Shown here piece by piece: positions 45,010 to 53,468 of a stretch of DNA of 64,000 bases. The first letter of the stretch is position 1; every line of letters begins with the position of its first letter. The position numbers were made by a program, and so were the translations under genes. Under the pieces are notes generated by a model. That model did not search any database. It had not been told where the DNA came from and saw only the letters and a program-made list of their open reading frames with translations. This DNA is from Pseudomonas sp. ZH-FAD (lineage in GTDB: Bacteria; Pseudomonadota; Gammaproteobacteria; Pseudomonadales; Pseudomonadaceae). The DNA is taken from NCBI RefSeq assembly GCF_002803095.1, contig NZ_PGLR01000001.1:186001-250000 (forward strand), given 5' to 3'.

Positions 45010-45655
45010 CAATCTGCAGGAACAGCTGTATCAGAACATCCGCTCAGGCCTGTTGGCGGGGCGCTTTCAACCTGGTCAGCGGCTGAAGATTCGTGACCTC
45101 GCGGCGCAATGGGGCACCAGCCCGATGCCGGTTCGCGCGGCCCTGCAGCGGCTGGTGGCCGAGGGCGTGTTGGAAGGCGAGCAGCAGCGCTCGGTGCGGG
45201 TCCCGTCGATGACCCGCGAACGTTACGAGAACATCTTTCAGGTGCGCCTGGCGCTGGAAGGCCTGGCAGTGGAGTTGGCCACGCCGAGTCTGAGCCGCGA
45301 TGATCTGACCCTGCTGCGGGACTGCGTGCAACGCATGGATGTGGCCATCGAGACGCGCCAGGTGCAGGACTACCTCAACGCCAACAGCCAGTTTCACCTG
45401 CACCTGTATGGCGCCTGCGGCAACCCGGTGCTGATGCGTTCGATCGAGTCGCTATGGCTGCAGATCGGGCCATTCTTCAACCGACTGTTTACCGGCGCCG
45501 ACCTGTCGCTACGGCTCAACGACTTTCATGAAGACGCCTTTGCCGCCATCGAGGCCGGCGACGCCAAGGGCGCACGTCAGGCCATGGAGCAGGACCTGCT
45601 GTATTTCGCGCGCTTTTTGCTCAACCTGCTGGCGTTGGAGCAGGGCGAGGTGTGA
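45002..45655 (+). CDS. GntR-family regulator, FCD subfamily
   Basis: This 217-residue regulator has an N-terminal winged HTH (LQEQLYQNIRSGLLAGRFQPGQRLKIRDLAAQWGTSPMPVRAALQRL, about residues 4-70) and a C-terminal all-helical FCD effector domain (about 75-210). The metal/ligand histidines are visible in SQFHLHLYGACGN and NDFHEDAFAAI. It is divergent from the aminotransferase-ligase operon, with two GTGATCAC palindromes between, and most likely represses it until an inducer binds. GGGAGG precedes the ATG. Confidence 0.92.
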   Translation: MADNLQEQLYQNIRSGLLAGRFQPGQRLKIRDLAAQWGTSPMPVRAALQRLVAEGVLEGEQQRSVRVPSMTRERYENIFQVRLALEGLAVELATPSLSRDDLTLLRDCVQRMDVAIETRQVQDYLNANSQFHLHLYGACGNPVLMRSIESLWLQIGPFFNRLFTGADLSLRLNDFHEDAFAAIEAGDAKGARQAMEQDLLYFARFLLNLLALEQGEV

Positions 45656-45681
45656 GCTGGGTTTGGCTGATGTGTTGTGCC

Positions 45682-45754
45682 GGTCGCGGCTGAAGCCCCT
45701 CCCACGGGGTCACGTGCGACTGCCAACTGTGGGAGGCGCTTCAGCGGCGACAAG
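45682..45754. repeat. REP-like inverted pair
   Basis: GGTCGCGGCTGAAGCCCCTC facing GAGGCGCTTCAGCGGCGA forms a complete two-armed element between the GntR gene and the SMI1-like gene. Half copies lie at 561 and 4046. Confidence 0.7.
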
Positions 45755-45763
45755 GCTTTGCCG

Positions 45764-46171
45764 TCAGCTCTCCAGCCACACGTCGCGGCACCAGTGCCAG
45801 ACCGAGTCCCAGCTTTCGTCGGTCAGTTCGCCTTCGTCGCCATCCCACAGCCAGACCTGACCTTCCACGTCCACGGCATAGTAGTCGCGGCCGTCCTGGC
45901 ACAGCGGCACCAGATCGCGTGGCAGGCCGAGGCTCCAGGCTTCGGCGGCGACTTCCGGCAGGTAGGTGTGCGATTGCGGATCACTGGCGGTCACTGGCTC
46001 CAGGCGGCCGTAGACCACATCACTGACCTTGAGCAGGTATTCGCGCAGCTCGAAGGGCAAGTGAATGAGGATCTGCTCCTGAATCTCCACCAGGGTCTCT
46101 TCTTCCGGCAGCTCCAGCGGTACCGGTACCGGTTCGTTGAGTTCGCGCAGCTGTTCGATGACTTCTTCCAC
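45764..46171 (-). CDS. SMI1/KNR4-like (SUKH) protein
   Basis: This 135-residue acidic protein has the pattern of the SMI1/KNR4 superfamily: LPFELREYLLKVSDVVYGRLEPV, a middle AEAWSLGLPRDLVPLCQDGRDYYAVDVEGQVWLWDGDEGEL block, and a final WDSVWHWCRDVWLES helix. Many members are immunity proteins for contact-dependent toxins, but no toxin gene is adjacent, so housekeeping use is as likely. The GTG at 46171 has GAGGAG eight bases upstream. Confidence 0.82.
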   Translation of the reverse strand: MEEVIEQLRELNEPVPVPLELPEEETLVEIQEQILIHLPFELREYLLKVSDVVYGRLEPVTASDPQSHTYLPEVAAEAWSLGLPRDLVPLCQDGRDYYAVDVEGQVWLWDGDEGELTDESWDSVWHWCRDVWLES

Positions 46172-46276
46172 GGCGTCGGCTCCTCATCAGGGGGGATCGG
46201 CTTTATACAGTAGCTGGCCGGCAGAATGAAAACATGTCGACGTCACGGCATACTGGCGCTTTTGCGGAGCCCTTTG

Positions 46277-46744
46277 ATGTCATCTCTTGCCTGGCACTGC
46301 CTGCACCACAGCGAACTCGATACCGCCATCCTTTATGAACTGCTGGCGCTGCGCACCCAAGTGTTCGTGGTCGAGCAGAACTGTCCCTATCTGGAAACCG
46401 ATGGCCGGGACCTGGTTGGTGATACCTGCCACCTGCTGGCGCGTGACGAGTCGGGGTTGGTGGGCTATCTGCGCCTGCTCGATCCGCAGCGTATGGAAGG
46501 CGAGGTGGTGATCGGTCGGGTGGTGGTCGCCGAGCGGGCGCGCGGCAGCGGCCTGGGCCACCAGCTGATGGAGCAGGCTTTGGCCGAGTGCAGCCAGCGC
46601 TGGCCGGGTTTGCCGGTCTATTTGTCGGCGCAGGCGCATCTGCAGGGTTACTACGGGCGTTACGGTTTTGCGGCGGTGACCGAGGTGTATCTGGAGGATG
46701 ACATCCCGCATATCGGCATGCGCCGGGCGGCTACGGATCTGTAG
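46277..46744 (+). CDS. GNAT acetyltransferase, ElaA-like
   Basis: This 155-residue enzyme has ElaA-type marks: ELLALRTQVFVVEQNCPYLETDGRDLVGDTCHLLA, and the acetyl-CoA loop IGRVVVAERARGSGLGHQLMEQAL. The C-terminal part has YGRYGFAAVTEVYLEDDIPHIGM. The substrate is unknown. The ATG at 46277 begins the family N-terminus; a longer frame to 46226 is possible but not conserved. Confidence 0.9.
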   Translation: MSSLAWHCLHHSELDTAILYELLALRTQVFVVEQNCPYLETDGRDLVGDTCHLLARDESGLVGYLRLLDPQRMEGEVVIGRVVVAERARGSGLGHQLMEQALAECSQRWPGLPVYLSAQAHLQGYYGRYGFAAVTEVYLEDDIPHIGMRRAATDL

Positions 46745-46754
46745 TGATGGGTCA

Positions 46755-46810
46755 GTCGCCGCTGAAGCGCCTCCCACGGGTCAGATCGTAGGAGCGGCTT
46801 CAGCCGCGAT
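46755..46810. repeat. REP-like inverted pair, second
   Basis: TCGCCGCTGAAGCGCCTCCC facing GTAGGAGCGGCTTCAGCCGC lies between the acetyltransferase gene and the terminator. Confidence 0.65.
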
Positions 46811-46830
46811 AGCGGGCGAGTGCTGAAATG

Positions 46831-46857
46831 AAAAACCCGGGCAAGCCCGGGTTTTTT
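46831..46857. terminator. Bidirectional intrinsic terminator
   Basis: AAAAACCCGGGC-AA-GCCCGGGTTTTTT serves the convergent acetyltransferase and Tim44-like genes. Confidence 0.88.
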
Positions 46858-46871
46858 GTGCGTCGTAGCGA

Positions 46872-47726
46872 TCAGTTCTGGCGAATGCCGGCGATCAGCC
46901 AGGGCTGGTTGTCGCCCTGGGCGCGCTCCAGGCGCCAGCTTTCGCTGAACGGCTCACCCTGGTCGAAGCGCGAGGTCTTCGACACACCGCTGAAGGTCAG
47001 GGTGGCGGTGGTCTTCTCGGCGTTATCGTCGACGCCATCGAGTTGCACGTTGAGGTCTTCGATGTAGGTGGACTGGAAGCCGTCACCCAGCTCGGCGCGC
47101 TCGCGCTTGAGGAACTCCAGCAGTTGCGGGGTGACGAACTCGGAGATCTTGTCCATCTCGTCGGCGTCCCAGTGCTGCTGCAGGTTCATGAAGTGCTCGC
47201 GACCGGCGGCGATGAAGCTCTGCTCGTTGAACCAGGCCGGGGCGTTGATCACCGGAGCGGCCGAAGCCAGGCGACCGCCGAAGATATTGCTGCCAGCGGC
47301 CGGCGCGTTGTCGGCGTTCGGCATTTCACGCTGGTACGGCGCACCGGCAGCAGCCATTTGCGGCTGTTGGCGAGCGCGACGGGCGGCGAGGAAACGGAAC
47401 AGCAGGAAGGCGATCAAGCCGAAGATCAGCATGTCCATGATCTGCAGGCCTTCGAAACCATCCCCCATGAACATCGAGGCCAGCAGGCCACCGGCGGCCA
47501 GACCGGCCAGCGGGCCGAGCCAGCGCGAAGCGCCGCTGGCAGCAGCGGCAGGCTGTTGACGACCGGGCGCCTGGGCAGCCGACTGTGCCGGCGGCGTAGC
47601 CTGGCGGGTCTGGTGGCTGGGTGCGGAGCCGAAGGATTTGCCACCGCCAAAACGCTTGGCGTGGGCTTCGAAGCTGAAGGTCAGTGCCAGGCACAGCACC
47701 ATGGCGATACTGAGGAAACGCTGCAT
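46872..47726 (-). CDS. Tim44-like domain protein
   Basis: This 284-residue protein has a signal sequence or anchor (FLSIAMVLCLALTFSFEAHA) and a linker rich in Gln, Ala and Pro. A glycine-rich double membrane segment follows (WLGPLAGLAAGGLLASMFMG; IMDMLIFGLIAFLLFRFLAARRAR). The C-terminal Tim44-like fold covers about 160-284 (EFVTPQLLEFLKRE, NVQLDGVDDNAEKTTATLTFSGV, ESWRLERAQGDNQPWLIAGIRQN). Bacterial members are poorly characterised membrane-associated proteins. The ATG at 47726 opens the signal sequence. Confidence 0.9.
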   Translation of the reverse strand: MQRFLSIAMVLCLALTFSFEAHAKRFGGGKSFGSAPSHQTRQATPPAQSAAQAPGRQQPAAAASGASRWLGPLAGLAAGGLLASMFMGDGFEGLQIMDMLIFGLIAFLLFRFLAARRARQQPQMAAAGAPYQREMPNADNAPAAGSNIFGGRLASAAPVINAPAWFNEQSFIAAGREHFMNLQQHWDADEMDKISEFVTPQLLEFLKRERAELGDGFQSTYIEDLNVQLDGVDDNAEKTTATLTFSGVSKTSRFDQGEPFSESWRLERAQGDNQPWLIAGIRQN

Positions 47727-47847
47727 CACGGTTTTCTCTCTTGTGGAAAAGCTTGGTGGGCATCTTGCCCGCCACGGGGGCGCATGACCAGTGACAGAAT
47801 GTTTCCGGCTTTTGCCTGTAGGGCGAGCACCCTGCGATTTGTTCGAG

Positions 47848-47912
47848 TAGCCCGGATGCAATCCGGGAAGGCCCGCACCATGGCCCCGGATTTCATCCGG
47901 GCTACGGGCGTT
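47848..47912. repeat. Repeat CCCGGATGCAATCCGGG type
   Basis: AGCCCGGATGCAATCCGGG and CCCCGGATTTCATCCGGGCT form a pair of short palindromes between the Tim44-like and TetR genes, overlapping the TetR gene end. A similar unit lies near 36054. Confidence 0.55.
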
Positions 47913-48483
47913 GCAGTAGCAGGGGCAGGGGGCCGCAGCGCAGTTGGCCACGGAGAAAGGCGCGGAAGGTTGCTACATCTTCTTCTGGGTGGCGCAGCCA
48001 GTGTACGAAGCTGCGCAGGTAGGCGCCGGTGAGCAGGGTTTCCTCGGCGATGCGGCGCAGGTGCAGACTTTGCCGGCCAGCGGCTTCGCGCCACCACTGC
48101 ACGGTGCGGCTGATGCGCATCAGGCCGAGCACCTGCAGGTGGATATGCCCGGGTTCGAGCTTGTACAGCAGCATCTGCCCGGTCACCGCGCGATGGGCTG
48201 CCAGGCTGTCTAGCCAGGCCAGCAGGCAGCTTTCCAGACGTTGTTCGGCGTTCAGACCCTGGAGATCTGGATTTCTGGCGTGGCTGAGCATGGCCAGGTC
48301 GGCGCGGTCGAACCAGGCTTCCACCAGGTCGTCCTTGTCGCGGTAATGGCGGGCGATATCGGCCAGGCCGATGTCCAGTGCGGCGGCCACCTCGAAAAGA
48401 TGCAGGCGCTCCCAGCCGCAGACGTCGGCCAGTTGCAGGGCGGTATCGAGGATGTGGGCGGGGGCGGTCGGCTTTTTCTTCAT
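47902..48483 (-). CDS. TetR-family regulator
   Basis: This 193-residue protein has an N-terminal HTH (HILDTALQLADVCGWERLHLFEVAAALDIGLADIARHYRDKDDLVEAWFDRAD) and a variable helical C-terminal domain. It stands between the Tim44-like gene and a TRAP binding-protein gene, all on one strand but separated by repeats, so its targets are not evident. The ATG at 48483 is the family start; an upstream extension to 48630 reads through an intergenic repeat. Confidence 0.85.
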   Translation of the reverse strand: MKKKPTAPAHILDTALQLADVCGWERLHLFEVAAALDIGLADIARHYRDKDDLVEAWFDRADLAMLSHARNPDLQGLNAEQRLESCLLAWLDSLAAHRAVTGQMLLYKLEPGHIHLQVLGLMRISRTVQWWREAAGRQSLHLRRIAEETLLTGAYLRSFVHWLRHPEEDVATFRAFLRGQLRCGPLPLLLQRP

Positions 48484-48639
48484 CCCTGAAGTATGGCTGC
48501 CGGCGCATGAGCTGGCGTCTGGAACGACAAACGGAGCCTTCAGCGGCCGGTGTGCGCGGCGCACCCTACGTGGCGTCTGCGTTGTGAGGCTGACACGGGT
48601 AGGGTGCGCCATGCGCACCGCCGTCGCCAATCGACGTGC

Positions 48640-49722
48640 TCAGCGCCAGTCGTACAGCTCTTTCTCCGACAGCGCCTGCATCGAGGTGGCCAGCGCCTGG
48701 AAGGCCTGCATGGAGGCCCAGATGCGGCCGTTGAGCTCGCTCTGCGCGGCCAGCTCGCCAAGCACTTGTTCGCTCTCGCGTTGCATGGCCTGCAGCACTT
48801 CGTCGGGGAAGCGCTTGAGCAGCGTGCCGCTCTTCTTCAGCTCGTCCAGCGCCAGGGCGTTGTGGTAGACGTAGTCGTCCATCATGTCCTGGGTCGCTGC
48901 GCGCGCCGCTTCGGTGACGATGGCCTGCAGGTCGGCCGGCAGTGCATCGAAGGCCTTCTGATTGATCAGCAGCTCGAGCACCGATTGTGGCTCCTGCCAG
49001 CCTGGGTAGTAGTAATACCTGGCGGCCTTGTGCAGACCGAAGGCCAGGTCGTTGTAAGGGCTGACCCAGTCGGTGGCGTCGATGGCGCCGGTCTGCAGGG
49101 CGGTGAAGATTTCGCCACCCGGCATCACCACGGTGGTCGCACCCAGGCGGCTCCAGACTTCGCCGCCGAGGCCCGGCATACGGATCTTCAGGCCTTTGAT
49201 GTCAGCCAGGCTGTTGATTTCCTTGTTGAACCAGCCACCCATCTGCATGGTGCTGTTGCCCGCCGTCAGCGGTTTGAGGCCGAACGGCGCATAGGCTTCG
49301 TCCCACAGTGCCTGGCCGCCGCCCTTGTTCAGCCAGGCGTTCATTTCCAGGGTGGACAGGCCGAAGGGCACTGCGCCGAAGAACTGCGCGGCCGGTACCT
49401 TGCCCTTCCAGTAATAGGGTGTGCCGTGGCCGAGTTCGGCTGTACCGCGCGACACCGCGTCGAACACCTCCAGTGCCGGCACCAGCTCGCCAGCCGCATA
49501 GACCTTGATGGTCAGGCGCCCGGCGCTCATGGCGTTGACGCGCTCGGCCAGGCGTTCGGCTGCGGTGCCGGTGCCGGGTGCGTTCTTCGGCCAGGTGGTG
49601 ACCATCTTCCAGTGGAAGGTCTGGGCGGGCGCGGCAGTCTGGTCGGCCGGCGCGGAATCGTCCTTGCAGCCGATCAGGCCGAGGGCGAGCAGGGGCAATA
49701 GAAGCAACGAACGAAGACGCAT
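48640..49722 (-). CDS. TRAP transporter DctP-type binding lipoprotein (copy 2)
   Basis: This 360-residue lipoprotein has a lipobox ending LGLIGC (C19). DctP fold: FHWKMVTTWPKNAPGTGTAAERLAERVNAMSAGRLTIKVYAAGELVPALEVFDAVSRGTAE, INSLADIKGLKIRMPGLGGEVW, GAIDATDWVSPYNDLAFGLHK. The IKGLKIRMPG-type arginine usually binds a carboxylate. It is a close tandem paralogue of the gene just upstream (49876-50970), with most positions identical by eye. No DctQ or DctM permease gene is next to either copy. Confidence 0.92.
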   Translation of the reverse strand: MRLRSLLLLPLLALGLIGCKDDSAPADQTAAPAQTFHWKMVTTWPKNAPGTGTAAERLAERVNAMSAGRLTIKVYAAGELVPALEVFDAVSRGTAELGHGTPYYWKGKVPAAQFFGAVPFGLSTLEMNAWLNKGGGQALWDEAYAPFGLKPLTAGNSTMQMGGWFNKEINSLADIKGLKIRMPGLGGEVWSRLGATTVVMPGGEIFTALQTGAIDATDWVSPYNDLAFGLHKAARYYYYPGWQEPQSVLELLINQKAFDALPADLQAIVTEAARAATQDMMDDYVYHNALALDELKKSGTLLKRFPDEVLQAMQRESEQVLGELAAQSELNGRIWASMQAFQALATSMQALSEKELYDWR

Positions 49723-49826
49723 GGGCAGAATCCCTAAGAAAAACGGGCCAGAACCCAATGATCTTCGATGCAGATTCGTCTGGCCGCGTTGTAGAGAGGA
49801 GGGGCTAACGCTCTCGCGCTGTCTTG

Positions 49827-49868
49827 CCCTCTCCCCCAACCCCTCTCCCATGAATGGAAGAGGGGAGC
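49827..49868. repeat. CCTCTCCC-type repeat between TRAP lipoprotein genes
   Basis: CCCCTCTCCCATGAATGGAAGAGGGG is a short inverted repeat related to those at 22008 and 43274. Confidence 0.5.
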
Positions 49869-49875
49869 AAATGGC

Positions 49876-50970
49876 TCAACGCCAGTTGTACAGCTCTTTC
49901 TCGGTCAGCGCCTGCATGGCGCTGGCCTCTTCGAGGAAGGCCTTCTGCGAGGCCCAGATGCGGCCGTTGAGATCGTTGTCGGCGGCCAGGGACTCGAGCA
50001 CCACGTTGGATTGCTCACGCATGGCTTGCAGCACCTCGTCCGGCAGACGCTTGAACTGCACGCCCTCGCTCTTCAGGCTTTGCAGCGCCTTGGCGTTGTT
50101 GAACACGTAGTCGTCCATCATATCCAGGGTCGCGGCGCGCGCGGCTTCGACGACGATGGCCTGCAGGTCGGCCGGCAGCGCGTCGAAGGCCTTCTGGTTG
50201 ACCATGGATTCGACCACGGCCTGCGGCTCCTGCCAGCCCGGGAAGTAGTAGTACTTGGCCGCCTTGTGCAGACCGAAGGCCAGGTCGTTGTACGGGCCGA
50301 CCCAGTCGGTGGCATCGATGGCGCTGGTCTGCAGGGAGGTGAAGATCTCGCCTCCCGGCAGGTTGACGGTGATCGCGCCGAGCTTGCTCCAGACTTCGCC
50401 GCCGAGGCCCGGCATGCGGATCTTCAGGCCCTTGATGTCGGCCAGGCTGTTGATTTCCTTGTTGAACCAGCCGCCCATCTGCATGGTGGTGTTGCCGGCC
50501 GACAGCGGCTTCACGCCGAACGGTGCGTAGGTTTCGTCCCACAGTGCCTGACCGCCGCCCTTGCTCAACCAGGCGTTCATTTCCAGGGTGGACAGGCCGA
50601 ATGGCACGCTGCTGAAGAACTGCGCAGCCGGCACCTTGCCCTTCCAGTAGTACGGCGTGCCATGGCCCATCTCGGCGGTGCCGCGCGAGACGGCATCGAA
50701 CACTTCCAGCGCCGGCACCAGCTCGCCAGCGGCATAGACCTTGACGGTCAGGCGCCCGGCGCTCATGGCGTTGATACGCTCGGCCAGACGTTCGGCGGCG
50801 GTGCCCAGACCGGGGAAGTTCTTCGGCCAGGAGGTGACCATCTTCCAGTGGACGGTTTCTGCCGGCTTGGCAGCGGCTTGCTCGCTGGCAGCCTTTTCTT
50901 CTTTACAGCCAACCAGGCCGATGGCGGCGATCAGTGCCACAGCGGCGCCGAACAGATTGCGGCGATTCAT
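49876..50970 (-). CDS. TRAP transporter DctP-type binding lipoprotein (copy 1)
   Basis: This 364-residue lipoprotein has a lipobox IGLVGC (C22). The same DctP landmarks are present as in the downstream copy: VHWKMVTSWPKNFPGLGTAAERL, GLKIRMPGLGGEVWSKLGA, SAIDATDWVGPYNDLAFGLHKAAKYYYFPGWQEP. This group binds 2-oxo or other organic acids in known members. The copies differ mainly at the N-terminus after the lipid Cys and in the last 80 residues. It starts 24 bases past the uvrD stop, on the same strand. Confidence 0.92.
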   Translation of the reverse strand: MNRRNLFGAAVALIAAIGLVGCKEEKAASEQAAAKPAETVHWKMVTSWPKNFPGLGTAAERLAERINAMSAGRLTVKVYAAGELVPALEVFDAVSRGTAEMGHGTPYYWKGKVPAAQFFSSVPFGLSTLEMNAWLSKGGGQALWDETYAPFGVKPLSAGNTTMQMGGWFNKEINSLADIKGLKIRMPGLGGEVWSKLGAITVNLPGGEIFTSLQTSAIDATDWVGPYNDLAFGLHKAAKYYYFPGWQEPQAVVESMVNQKAFDALPADLQAIVVEAARAATLDMMDDYVFNNAKALQSLKSEGVQFKRLPDEVLQAMREQSNVVLESLAADNDLNGRIWASQKAFLEEASAMQALTEKELYNWR

Positions 50971-50993
50971 CGATTATCTCCAGATACGGTGTG

Positions 50994-53177
50994 CTAATAG
51001 GCTTCAAGCTTGGCGTACGCCAACATCAGCCATTTACTGCCTTCGTTTTCGAAATTCACTTGGACCCGCGCCTGGGCACCAGAACCCTCGAAATTGAGGA
51101 TGGTGCCCTCGCCGAACAGGCTGTGACGTACGCGCTGGCCCAGGTTGAAGGGCGTTTGCGGTATGGCACTGCCGGCGAACAGGCTGCCGCCACCCATCGA
51201 GCTGGTGCTCATCGGGCGGCTGACGCTGTTGGAAAGGCGTACTTCCTGAATCAGCGGTGCGGGGATTTCGCGGACAAAGCGCGACACCTTGTTATAGGTC
51301 TCGCTACCGTAGAGACGCCGTGTTTCGGCGTAGCTGATCACCAGCTTCTGCATGGCACGGGTAATGCCGACATAGGCCAGGCGGCGTTCTTCTTCCAATC
51401 GGCCTGGTTCCTCCAGGCTCATCTTGTGCGGGAACAGACCCTCTTCCATACCCACCAGGAACACCAGGGGGAATTCCAGGCCTTTGGCACTGTGCAGGGT
51501 CATCAGTTGAATGCTGTCTTCGTTCTCGGCGGCCTGGGTGTCCCCGGCCTCCAGCGAGGCATGGGTGAGGAAGGCCTGCAGCGGGGTCAGCTCGTCGTCC
51601 TCATCGTTCTCGAAGGTACGTGCGGCGCTGACCAGTTCCTCCAGGTTTTCCACCCGGGCCTGGCCCTTCTCGCCCTTTTCCGCCTCGTGATAGGCGAGCA
51701 GGCCGCTCTTTTCGATGACCACCTGGGTCATCTGGTGCAGGGGCATGGCCAGCACCTGCTCGGCCAGGCCGTCGATCAGTTCGATGAACCCGGCCAGGGC
51801 GCCCGAGGCGCGAGCCGGCAGCGCTTTGACCGCGATCATCAGGCGGATCGCCTCCCACATATGCACGTCATGGGCGCGGGCGTATTCGCGGATGGTCTCG
51901 ATGGTCTTCTCGCCGATGCCACGTGCCGGCACGTTGATGATGCGCTCCAGCGCCGCATCGTTGCCGCGCCCATCGAGCAGGCGCAGGTAGGCCATGGCGT
52001 TCTTGATTTCGGCGCGCTCGAAGAAGCGCTGACCGCCGTAGATGCGATAGGGGATCTTCTCGCGCAGCAGCGCCTCTTCCAGCACCCGCGACTGGGCGTT
52101 GGAGCGATAGAGAATGGCGATCTCGCTGCGCTTGAGGCCGTCCTTGCGCAGGGAGTCCTCGATGGTTTCCACCACGTAGCGCGCTTCGTCATGCTCGTTG
52201 AAGGCGGCGTACAGAGCCAGCGGCTCGCCATCACCGACGTCGGTGCGCAGCTCCTTGCCGAGGCGGCCCTGGTTGTTGGCGATCAGCGCGTTGGCGGCAT
52301 TGAGGATGTTCGCCGTGGAGCGATAGTTCTGCTCCAGACGGATGATCTCGGCATCGGCGAAGTCGCTGTCGAACTGCTGGATGTTCTCGATCTTCGCACC
52401 GCGCCAGCCGTAGATCGACTGATCGTCGTCACCCACCACCATCAGGCTCTCGCCGCCCTTGGCGAGAAAGCGCAGCCAGGCGTACTGCACGGCGTTGGTG
52501 TCCTGGAACTCGTCGACCAGGATATGGCGGAAGCGGCGCTGGTAGTGCTCCAGTAGCCCGGCGTTGTCGCGCCACAGGTCGAGGGCACGCAGCAGCAGCT
52601 CGGCGAAGTCGATGACGCCGGTGCGTGCGCAGGCCGCCTCGTAGGCTTCATAAATGCCGCGCATGGTGGCCAGGAACAGGTCGCCGCTGGCCTGGATGCC
52701 TTGCGGGCGGATGCCCTCGTCCTTTTGCCCGTTGATGAACCACTGCGCCTGCTTGGCCGGCCAGCGCTGTTCATCCAGGCCGAGGTCGCGGATCACTCGC
52801 TTGATCAGGCGCTGCTGATCGTCGGAGTCGAGAATCTGGAAGTTCTCGGCCAGCCCCGCTTCTTTCCAGTGCGCACGCAGCAGGCGGTGAGCCAGGCCGT
52901 GGAAGGTACCGACCCACATGCCGGCAGGGGCGTGGCCCAGCACGTCTTCGATGCGGTGACGCATCTCGGCGGCGGCCTTGTTGGTAAAGGTCACCGACAG
53001 GATGCTGTGTGGCGAGACGTCCAGGCGCTGGATCAGGAAGGCGATGCGGTGCACCAGCACACGGGTCTTGCCCGAGCCGGCACCGGCCAGCACCAGCTGA
53101 TGACCAGGCGGCGTGGTAACCGCATGGTGTTGGGCGGGATTGAGGGTGGTGAGTCTGTGATCGAGGTCATTTTGCAT
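50994..53177 (-). CDS. uvrD: DNA helicase II
   Basis: This 727-residue SF1A 3'-5' helicase acts in nucleotide excision and mismatch repair. Motifs in order: Q-motif LNPAQHHAV, Walker A AGAGSGKT (31-38), SVTFTNKAAAEM, VGTFHGLAHRLLR, Walker B LVDEFQDTN, GDDDQSIYGWRGA, LEQNYRS, TLHSAKGLEFPLVFLVGMEEGLFPH, and VGITRAM. The C-terminus holds the Tudor-like end (LGQRVRHSLFGEGTILNFEG). Length is typical. It is divergent from the GGDEF/EAL gene at 53469. Confidence 0.97.
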   Translation of the reverse strand: MQNDLDHRLTTLNPAQHHAVTTPPGHQLVLAGAGSGKTRVLVHRIAFLIQRLDVSPHSILSVTFTNKAAAEMRHRIEDVLGHAPAGMWVGTFHGLAHRLLRAHWKEAGLAENFQILDSDDQQRLIKRVIRDLGLDEQRWPAKQAQWFINGQKDEGIRPQGIQASGDLFLATMRGIYEAYEAACARTGVIDFAELLLRALDLWRDNAGLLEHYQRRFRHILVDEFQDTNAVQYAWLRFLAKGGESLMVVGDDDQSIYGWRGAKIENIQQFDSDFADAEIIRLEQNYRSTANILNAANALIANNQGRLGKELRTDVGDGEPLALYAAFNEHDEARYVVETIEDSLRKDGLKRSEIAILYRSNAQSRVLEEALLREKIPYRIYGGQRFFERAEIKNAMAYLRLLDGRGNDAALERIINVPARGIGEKTIETIREYARAHDVHMWEAIRLMIAVKALPARASGALAGFIELIDGLAEQVLAMPLHQMTQVVIEKSGLLAYHEAEKGEKGQARVENLEELVSAARTFENDEDDELTPLQAFLTHASLEAGDTQAAENEDSIQLMTLHSAKGLEFPLVFLVGMEEGLFPHKMSLEEPGRLEEERRLAYVGITRAMQKLVISYAETRRLYGSETYNKVSRFVREIPAPLIQEVRLSNSVSRPMSTSSMGGGSLFAGSAIPQTPFNLGQRVRHSLFGEGTILNFEGSGAQARVQVNFENEGSKWLMLAYAKLEAY

Positions 53178-53468
53178 CGTGGCATTCTAGGGGGCCGGAC
53201 AGGGGAGGGCAAACCATCAGCCAGGTGCGGGGAAACGAGCCTGACGCAACCGACGACTGGCAGGTCAGGGCGCAGATGGGCGTGGTCAGGCGGCCAAAGG
53301 CCATCACGCTCTGCCGGTGCCCGCCAAAAGATGGGTGTCAAGCTGTGGAATTGCCCACATCGTTGTTGGGCACGGCGTCTGTCTCGGGTATTCTCCGGCG
53401 ACGTCAGGGTTGGGAGCGTCGCAAAAAGCGCCCAATACCCTTAGGCAACCATTACAAGAAAATCGCCT

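Noticed and set aside
45764..46171. SMI1-like protein as part of a toxin-immunity system
   Set aside because: No polymorphic toxin, contact-dependent or type VI gene is adjacent; kept as a plain SUKH-like protein.
50934..52556. Plus-strand open frame of about 540 codons opposite uvrD
   Set aside because: uvrD has all helicase motifs on the other strand; this frame shows only shadow composition.
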